From NCBI GenBank assembly GCA_030068075.1, contig CM057829.1, positions 85,985,132-86,049,131 of the forward strand: 64,000 bases of DNA, written 5' to 3'. Of this stretch, positions 58,445-64,000 are shown piece after piece. This DNA comes from Paguma larvata (Eukaryota > Chordata > Mammalia > Carnivora > Viverridae). Made by a program: the position numbers and the translations under genes. How positions within the stretch are numbered: position 1 is the first letter of the stretch; each line of letters begins with the position of its first letter. The notes under the pieces were generated by a model. That model did no database searches and had not been told where the DNA came from. It was given only the letters and a program-made list of their open reading frames with translations.

Positions 58445-58638
58445 GGGTGCCGGGTGGCTCAGTCAGCTGAGTTCGGCTCAGGCCATGAACTCGCTGTGTT
58501 GGGATAGAGCCCGAGTCAGGATCCGCACTGAAGGCTACAAGCCTAAGATTCTCTCTCTCCCTTCTGCCCCTCTCCCGTTCACATGTGGTGAGCGTGCGTG
58601 TACACTCTCTCTCATAATAAATAAACTTACAAAAAACA
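58445..58638 (+). mobile_element. feline SINE with internal deletion in its head
   Basis: GGGTGCCGGGTGGCTCAGTC, AGTTCGGCTCAGGCCATGAA, then CT-rich, TCATAATAAATAAACTTACA. Roughly 18 bases usually found between the A-box region and GGCTCAGG are missing. Flanks AACCAAACTTCAG and AACCCAAACTGCAG. Confidence 0.88.
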
Positions 58639-58904
58639 AACCCAAACTGCAGTAGGAATAATTATCACAGGTGGAAAAAAAAGGCACAGTCAAAACAATC
58701 GTAATTCAGAAAAGTTTCAAAGAATAGATGTGATGATGTGGTTTTGAAAGTGTAACTTGTATAAGGCGATCTTGAATCTTACTATAATATAAACTGAGGT
58801 TTGCCCAAGACTTTATCGATGGGAAAAATGATACAAACTTTTAAAAATATAGGTTATTTTATTTGCTTTGAAACTTTTACACAATTGCACATTACAAACT
58901 GGAA

Positions 58905-59130
58905 TTGAGAATAGCTATCACTGATTCAGTGCATATTACATTCTAAGCACTTTATTGTTCTAAATAACTCTTTAATTGTTCTAAATAACTCTCGGAAGCT
59001 TTATCAGTTATACAATGGAGAGACTGAGTCAAGAGGGGTTACTTGCCCAATGGCACATAATTAAAAGAGGAGCCATAATTTCCACTGAGGGAGTCTAGTT
59101 CCCGGGCTGCACTCTTGACTACTTTCCCTC
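58905..59130 (+). mobile_element. MIR SINE with tandem duplication
   Basis: TTCAGTGCATATTACATTCT, AAGCACTTTATTGTTC, ACAATGGAGAGACTGAGTCA, GGGTTACTTGCCCAATGGCA. The segment ATTGTTCTAAATAACTCT is duplicated within it (58954-58971 and 58975-58992). Confidence 0.8.
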
Positions 59131-59202
59131 ATTCTTGAATGAATATTCCTTGAGTGAAGAAAAAAATCGATGACTCAAAAATAGAAAGGAAACAAGTCAA
59201 AC

Positions 59203-59380
59203 CTTAATCTGGTTTTGATTTACAAATGCTCCTAGATTAATACTGGGAAGTTCGGATAGATGTCCAACATATAAGAGTAATCCATGAAGTTCATCAACCA
59301 ACACTGAGGGAAGCTGTGCCTCCAAAGTTTCATAGGGATGGATAGGACCATGACTCTCAGCATTCTGTACTTTCAGGTAC
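59203..59380 (-). CDS. MMS22L: MMS22L coding exon 4 of 12 in window
   Basis: 178 nt: one base completes the split Arg, followed by 59 whole codons. It reads YLKVQNAESHGPIHPYE, then LEAQLPSVLVDELHGLLLY, GHLSELPS and FVNQNQIK. About residues 143-202. Acceptor TTGTTTTTTAG is strong. The donor is AAG|GTTTGA, which departs from the GTRAGT consensus at positions +3 to +6 and is the weakest donor of the twelve. The frame stays open for only one more codon into the intron, so read-through would end quickly at TGA. Confidence 0.95.
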
Positions 59381-59475
59381 CTAAAAAACAATTACATACA
59401 ATAAATAACCAGAGTCTGGATGAACTTGCACTCAGAAATTCATGCAGTGATCAAAACACTCTTTTGATGTCCTAC
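59381..59475 (-). other. MMS22L intron 3, very short (95 bp)
   Basis: Bounded by donor TTTAG|GTAGGA and acceptor TTGTTTTTTAG. At 95 nt it is by far the shortest intron in the window and near the lower end for mammalian introns. It contains no repeat. Confidence 0.92.
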
Positions 59476-59563
59476 CTAAAGATGAAAACTTTAACATAAT
59501 GAAGAAATGTCACGCACTGCTGCCTAATATTGTCTGCTTTGCTGTGTAGAGTTGGTATCTTCC
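59476..59563 (-). CDS. MMS22L: MMS22L coding exon 3 of 12 in window
   Basis: 88 nt, acceptor TTTTGGTTTCAG, donor TTTAG|GTAGGA. GG completes the split Gly. It then reads KIPTLHSKADNIRQQC, VTFLHYVKVFIF and the first two bases of an Arg codon. About residues 114-142. The segment KIPTLHS differs from the human KVSTLHC I recall, so this stretch is variable, whereas ADNIRQQC and FLHYVKVFIF match. It is separated from exon 4 by an intron of only 95 nt. Confidence 0.94.
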
Positions 59564-59679
59564 CTGAAACCAAAATAGATAAGTGTTACCATAGTTTAAA
59601 TAATTGATCAGTGGGCAGTGATGAAAAAGAAATTCTGTAAGCCATACAAGCAGCAATTCATCAGTTGTGATTTCATCCC

Positions 59680-60100
59680 TTCAGAATTCATCACTATCAT
59701 ACATTCTGATCCCCACCAAAAATAATTACTACTTCCTGCTCCCTAAATTTGTTTTAACATACCTCAGTGATTTTCGTCTGTACAGTTGTCTCTATCTGGA
59801 ACTCTTCCTGTCCCCAAAACTTTTACCTACCTATTTTCTCCCTCATCTTTGTAGACTACCATCTCCATTACTCTGCGCTGGGCAATTAACAGATGAAGCC
59901 CCTGGCTCACAGCAGCTTATACAGGCCACTGTGACTACACTGTTCCATCTGCCATGCTGATCTACACTTGTGTGTCTGTATGTCCTACCAACTCCTCAGC
60001 AGCATATTTTTCCACTTTGATTCATTATCACCTTATACGGTACCTAGAATGAAGCAGGGACTCAGGTGATAAATAATACTCAACATTTACTGAGCACATA
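59680..60100 (+). mobile_element. L2 LINE 3' fragment
   Basis: TATCTGGAACTCTTCCTGTC, then TGATTCATTATCACCTTATA, GGTACCTAGAATGAAGCAGG, GATAAATAATACTCAACATT follow the L2 order. The 97-codon open frame at 59667-59960 is a by-product. Confidence 0.55.
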
Positions 60101-60639
60101 CCGAGAAAACAAAACAAAACAGCCCTGACAGGTCAATGATGTTCCCTACTGAAATTAAAGTTTTCATAAACTATCAACAATAATCAGACAGGGCCACTCT
60201 ATGATTACTGTGAAACAAGACAAAAACAAACCCTCTCTGTAATCATGTCTGAATACAGAAACAAGGCACTATGCAATCACAGAAAAACAAAATACAGAAA
60301 CCAACTATTCTCCTCTTGCAGCTAACATGACTATTGCTTCTTTACTAATTAGAACCCTCTCTAGCCTTTCTGTATCCCATCTCCCAGACACAAATCAACA
60401 TATTTAATTCATGACACTGTCTCCGCCTAACAACATCCAATCCAAAATAAAGTCCAAGCCCCCTTAAACTCTACTCCATATCAGCCAACAGAATGTAAAC
60501 CCTATCACAAGCCCTCCCTACTCTCTCTCTGAGAGGTCCCAACTGTTCCTCATGATGTGTACTTCCTTCTTGTTTCAGCAAGCCACTAAACTTTTCATTG
60601 ACCAAAGGTGTGTTCCAGGTGATCTTTAGTTGGTGGGCA

Positions 60640-60800
60640 TCATTGATACCAGATGTTAGCCTAAGCTCTTCGCATCCATTATACCATTTAATCCTCACAA
60701 GAACTCAATGAGGTGGGAACTAGTACCTGGTGTGGGACCAACAGTTAACTAGGGTTGGAACCCAGGCTGACCACAGTGCCACGATTCTAGTGACTCCAAT
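60640..60800 (+). mobile_element. MIR SINE fragment
   Basis: TATACCATTTAATCCTCACA, AGAACTCAATGAGGTGGGAA, GGGTTGGAACCCAGGCTGAC is the MIR order. Confidence 0.75.
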
Positions 60801-61258
60801 AATGCACCAAAATTGATAGAAAGGAGAAGCAGCCAGCCTGCACTAAAACATACTGCCCTTCAATTCTCTTCACTCCCTTCCTTACTATACTGAGTCCTCC
60901 AAATCAGTAATCCATTAAATGCCGAAAACAAACAGAAGAAGACAGCATGAAGTCTGGTGATTTCTCTTATAAGCTCTCCATCCCCCTCCCCACCCTCAAA
61001 GCGAGTTGCTGATAACTTTGAAAATGTTTAGTCTTAAATCAAATTTATCACAGATATGGAAAAATACTATAAATCTCAGCTACAACAAAAATTAGGTGTC
61101 ATATTTTTTCTGAACACTAAACACTATCCTGAACCTCTAACCTAATGGTTCTTCCTCCATATTATTACAATATCCCAATAAAGCACCATAGACAGATGTG
61201 TAATTCACTGTAATGGGAGTACGATTCCTTTTTGCCATTAAACAAACTTAAAACTTAC

Positions 61259-61308
61259 CAAAATCACAGCTGGCCTGTAATAAGGTTTCCAAGTTGTATA
61301 GCTGTTGC
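61259..61308 (-). CDS. MMS22L: MMS22L coding exon 2 of 12 in window
   Basis: 50 nt, the shortest exon here and too short to show as a stand-alone open frame. The first G completes the Arg codon split by exon 1. It then reads QQLYNLETLLQASCDF and ends on the first base of a Gly codon before donor TTTTG|GTAAGT. About residues 98-113. The acceptor is unusual: TTTTTAAATTAG, with A-rich bases next to the AG instead of a clean pyrimidine run. It was assigned because both flanking phases fit exactly and the peptide matches the family. Confidence 0.93.
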
Positions 61309-61805
61309 CTAATTTAAAAAATGTAAGGTGAGATTTAATTTAGTCAAAGTTTAAAGCATGTAACAGTTATGGGGATAATGTTTCCAAATCTATTACACAG
61401 CTTCAGTATTGCATAGCCTCTCATTTATGGATGATGTTTAAAATACTTTGTGAATGTTTATTCAGATAGTGAAGACTGTGAAAAGAGAACATGCCTTTGT
61501 CCGGCCTTCCAAAAAATATCGATTAAAAGCTACATATGTGCATGTAATTATAAATACCATAGATTTCACCATCAATGAGATTTTTATAATTTTTAATATC
61601 CTTAAAAATTAATGATACTTATATAAAAATCCTGGGTTAACAGTTATATAATGAAATGTTAAATTGTATCAGACGTTCTACAATAGTTCAGAAAAGGAAT
61701 AGAATAACTTAGACTAGAGTTATTTACCAAGGAAAGCTGTATTTATGACGTCCCTGCTTAATTCCTGAAATTAATCTCCTGTCATTCTTCCTAGTTGCCT
61801 TTTTA

Positions 61806-62000
61806 TTTCAATGTTTATTTATTTATTTTGAGAGGGAGCATGTATGCAAACAGGAGAGGGACAGAGAGAGAGGGAGTGAGGAGAAATCCCAAGCAGGCTC
61901 TGAGCAGTCAGTGCCATGCTGAATGCGGGGCTCAAACTCACGAACTACAAGATTATGACCTGAGCTGCACGCTTAACACACTAAGCCACCCAGTTGCCGC
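61806..62000 (-). mobile_element. feline SINE, gene-sense
   Basis: TTTCAATGTTTATTTATTTA, CCCAAGCAGGCTCTGAGCAG, GCGGGGCTCAAACTCACGAA, TAAGCCACCCAGTTGCC. No convincing TSD. Confidence 0.92.
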
Positions 62001-62200
62001 AAGAAATGCTTATTAAAATATTTAAGAGTGAGATAACATGATGACTGGAATCTGCTAAAAATACTTAAACCAAAAAAATAGGGAAAGGAATAGATGCAGG
62101 AAATGCATTAAAACCTTGATGTTTATCGCCACTGAGGGAGGATGTGAAGGTTCATTATAGTACTGCTTCTACATTTGTGTATGTTTGAAAATTTCACTGA

Positions 62201-62421
62201 TTTTTTTTTTAACATTTTTAGTTTTTATTTTTGAGAGACATAGAGACAGAGCATGAGCAAGGGAAGGGCAGAGAGAGAGGGAGACACAGAATCCGAAGGA
62301 GGTTCCAGGCTCTGAGCCGTCAGCACAGAGCCCGACGCGGGGCTCGAACTCACAGACCGTGAGATCATGACCTGAGCTGCTGAAGTCGGCTGCCCAACCG
62401 ACTGAGCCACACAGGCGCCCC
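62201..62421 (-). mobile_element. near-consensus feline SINE, gene-sense
   Basis: AACATTTTTAGTTTTTATTT, AGGTTCCAGGCTCTGAGCCG, TCAGCACAGAGCCCGACGCG, GAGCCACACAGGCGCCCC. CpGs are intact in the CCGACGCGGGGCTCG part. A TCACT motif on each side is the only hint of a TSD. It contains a CTG triplet insertion (GAGCTGCTGAAG). Confidence 0.93.
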
Positions 62422-62882
62422 TCACTAAAATTTTTAATGTCCAAATTAATCATATTAATTATACTACTCTTATACAGTCTGAAAGATACATTTGGACAAA
62501 ATCAGAGATCATTCTCTAAAACTCAATGAAAGATTATGACCATTCAGCAACAAAAGTAAGATTTCAGTTTGCTTCCAAAATACAATATAGTTCAAAGACT
62601 TAAATATTTGTCTTCAAAACTTAATATCAAACATAGAAGAATAAAAAGTCTGAAAAAGAATGAAGACTCACTAAAAGAAAAACAAAAAAATAACTCATCA
62701 AAATCACTGCTCCATCAAACATCACTACTTGATTTTTGCATTGATAGGACAATCAAGAGCAGCATGAACAACCCTACAGGTGCTCTTGTAATACTGGTAT
62801 TAGCAACCCCCCAGCAAAGTAACTTACAAAACTCAATAGCAGCTACGCTCAAAGGCAGTTAAAAAAACAAAACAAAACATAC

Positions 62883-63008
62883 CTGAATAAATGGAAGAGC
62901 ACTCTGGATGAATTCACTAATGCTGTTTCCGTGACCCACTGAATGCCAAATATTTCCACTGTATCTTCTTCAAAATTAGTTGGTAAAGGATCAAGATTCA
63001 AAATTAAT
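62883..63008 (-). CDS. MMS22L: MMS22L coding exon 1 of 12 in window
   Basis: 126 nt. Acceptor TTTTCCTTTTAG is followed by A, which completes a split Arg codon; the donor is TTCAG|GTATGT. It encodes about residues 55-97, opening with LILNLDPLPTNFEED and running through VEIFGIQWVTETALVNSSR to a split Arg. It enters after codon position 2 and leaves after position 2, so its length is a multiple of three. The feline-like sequence reads SSRVLFHLF where I recall SSRELFHLF in human, a single substitution. The previous exon, with the start codon, must lie above 64000, because no sequence encoding the expected upstream segment ending in LKR appears at 63009-64000. Confidence 0.95.
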
Positions 63009-64000
63009 CTAAAAGGAAAATTGATTTAATCTCATAAAAAGTATGCTAAATCCCATACTATAGCATACCTTTTTTGTCATTAAATAAATCCATATTGTAC
63101 ACGACATGTCGACAATAATGTCATAAAGTCATGATATGCCTTGATTCCTTACATATTCGGGAACACTACATTTAGGCTGAAAAATTCAATAAAGCATAAT
63201 GATAAAAAAAGTATAAAGAGCAATGTAACTTAGGGAAAAATCTCAAAAAGAAGTCTAAGGAACATATTTTTTTGCTTTTTTTGAAGTTCGAAAAGAACTT
63301 CATCTTTTGAGGGGACATTTAACTTTTGAAACAGTTAAAAGTTACTCTGAGCCATGTCTGAAGCATAATCAAACTGAGTAAACTCTTTTAAGGTCTCAAA
63401 CAAGGAACAACTATGAAATCAACAAAAAGGGTTTCCCTTCTGACTGAAATTGCTTCAGCGGGTACTCCCAAAATATTTCAGTAACTGCAGTTTTACTGCA
63501 ATTTTTGTACATCTGCCCGAGGCAAGAACTTTGAAGAATAACATTCCTGTGAACTTACACAATCTGGCATATTCATTCAAAAGTTAAAAAAAAAATAAGT
63601 CTATAAGACTTCTGTATATAGATGCACGGAATTAGAAAGAACTGGGGAAACAACAACAAAAAATGTGCATGTCTAACTTAAGAACTACTGTGAAGCTCCA
63701 CAATAATATTTCATGTTTTAGAGGGTTATACCATTTCAAAAAGCCAGCTAGTTCAGAATTCACTTTAAGTAAAACGGATATTAGTAGCCAGCTTCCTACC
63801 CAAAAGCTGAGGTGGTAGTGAAATAAGAAAACATAGGTAGCAAGAACTTCTCAATATCCCAAAATTTTTTTGGTATGCCCCCACCAGGAAACCGACAATA
63901 GAACTGACAGCCTGAACCCATGTGATACACTAAACCGATTTATAAAAACATGGATTGAACATCAATGTTTAATGGACTGAAGTCATAATTAAGGAACATT
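63009..64000 (-). other. intron upstream of exon 1 (3' end only)
   Basis: Ends in the acceptor TTTTCCTTTTAG at 63009-63020. The rest is AT-rich unique-looking sequence. I see no exon, SINE, LINE or RNA gene in it. Confidence 0.85.

Larger units (their letters stand above)
56436..59202 (-). other. MMS22L intron 4 (2767 bp)
   Basis: Contains two antisense SINEs (57020-57132, 58445-58638) and a MIR with a short tandem duplication (58905-59130). The 1.3 kb between the SINEs is AT-rich with nothing recognisable. Confidence 0.85.
59564..61258 (-). other. MMS22L intron 2 (1695 bp)
   Basis: Holds an L2 fragment (59680-60100) and a MIR (60640-60800). The piece at 60360-60480 has the look of another L2 scrap (CCAAAATAAAGTCCAAGCCC). 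Between them I see no gene or regulatory element. Confidence 0.8.
61309..62882 (-). other. MMS22L intron 1 (1574 bp)
   Basis: Holds two sense-oriented SINEs (61806-62000 and 62201-62421). The remaining sequence, including the adenine-rich stretch 62570-62860 next to the donor, shows nothing recognisable. Confidence 0.85.
1..64000 (-). other. MMS22L: MMS22L gene, partial (internal part, 12 coding exons)
   Basis: The whole window lies inside one minus-strand gene. Twelve exons splice with canonical GT-AG sites into 1866 nt of open frame, and every split codon closes correctly. The translation is the N-terminal half of MMS22L as I recall it from human (hallmarks: LDPLPTNFEED, VKVFIFRYLKVQNAESH, DELHGLLLY, LFPPSWHLL, CIKELWVLLIHLL, DPLGFSWW, MEELTEVGLQNFF, EKLLNDGFSMLLRAC). 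In the known family, MMS22L is a nuclear protein that pairs with TONSL. The complex recognises newly replicated chromatin and promotes RAD51 loading at stalled or broken forks. The N-terminal ~54 residues and the residues after about 677 lie outside the window. No frameshift or premature stop is seen, so this is a functional spliced gene and not a processed pseudogene. No promoter or CpG island lies in the window. Confidence 0.96.

Noticed and set aside
58725..58800. Possible C/D-box snoRNA (GTGATGATG then CTGA about 63 nt later, plus strand)
   Set aside because: No terminal stem, no C'/D' pair, and antisense to the host gene, whereas intronic snoRNAs are normally sense.
1..64000. CRISPR arrays, operons, prophage or other prokaryotic systems
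   Set aside because: Spliced exons, SINE/LINE content and long introns are vertebrate. Repeated sequences are dispersed SINEs without array spacing.
63009..64000. Search for the upstream MMS22L exon or promoter
   Set aside because: No peptide resembling the expected segment ending in LKR, no CpG island and no splice pair seen. The 5' end lies outside the window.

Overview
This window is mammalian nuclear DNA, almost certainly from a cat-like carnivore (Feliformia, most likely Felidae). It carries 27 tRNA-Lys-derived carnivore SINEs (CAN-SINE/SINEC). Most are the feline form: a head reading GGGGCGCCTGGGTGGCTCAG, a CT-rich middle, and an AAATAAA-type tail. There are no bacterial-style gene clusters, operons, CRISPR arrays or genuine tRNA/rRNA genes.

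The only real gene I can support is MMS22L (MMS22-like DNA repair protein), on the minus strand. Twelve consecutive coding exons lie between 63008 (5'-most) and 24003 (3'-most). They total 1866 nt, or 622 codons, all with GT-AG splice sites and one uninterrupted frame. They correspond to roughly residues 55-677 of a protein of about 1240 residues, i.e. nearly all of the N-terminal MMS22L domain apart from its first ~55 residues. The start codon and first ~55 residues lie beyond 64000. The C-terminal half lies beyond position 1, because exon 12 is followed by an intron longer than 24 kb. With its partner TONSL, MMS22L loads RAD51 at stalled or broken replication forks.

Layout from high to low coordinate, which is gene order: 63009-64000 upstream intron; exons 1-4 at 63008-59203, including a 95-nt intron between exons 3 and 4; exons 5-7 at 56435-52827; exon 8 at 44535-44362; exon 9 at 36678-36616; exon 10 at 28898-28779; exon 11 at 26590-26364; exon 12 at 24506-24003; then intron only to position 1. 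Introns 7, 8 and 9 are 7.7-8.3 kb and hold most of the retroelements. The introns contain SINEs of several ages (many with visible target-site duplications), LINE-1 3' ends of at least two ages, L2 and MIR fragments, MaLR/ERVL-type LTRs, hAT-type DNA-transposon relics and microsatellites.

I found no novel multi-gene system. The observations most worth a second look are the 95-nt intron, a weak donor on exon 4, four consecutive phase-0/0 exons, a 134-bp pure A/T tract grown from a SINE tail, a perfect 12-bp hairpin, a G-rich quadruplex candidate, two repeat-free blocks in the last intron that could be conserved regulatory DNA, and several SINEs with perfect target-site duplications that could be lineage-specific. 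Subfamily names of old repeats and comparisons with human MMS22L rest on memory, not on a database search.
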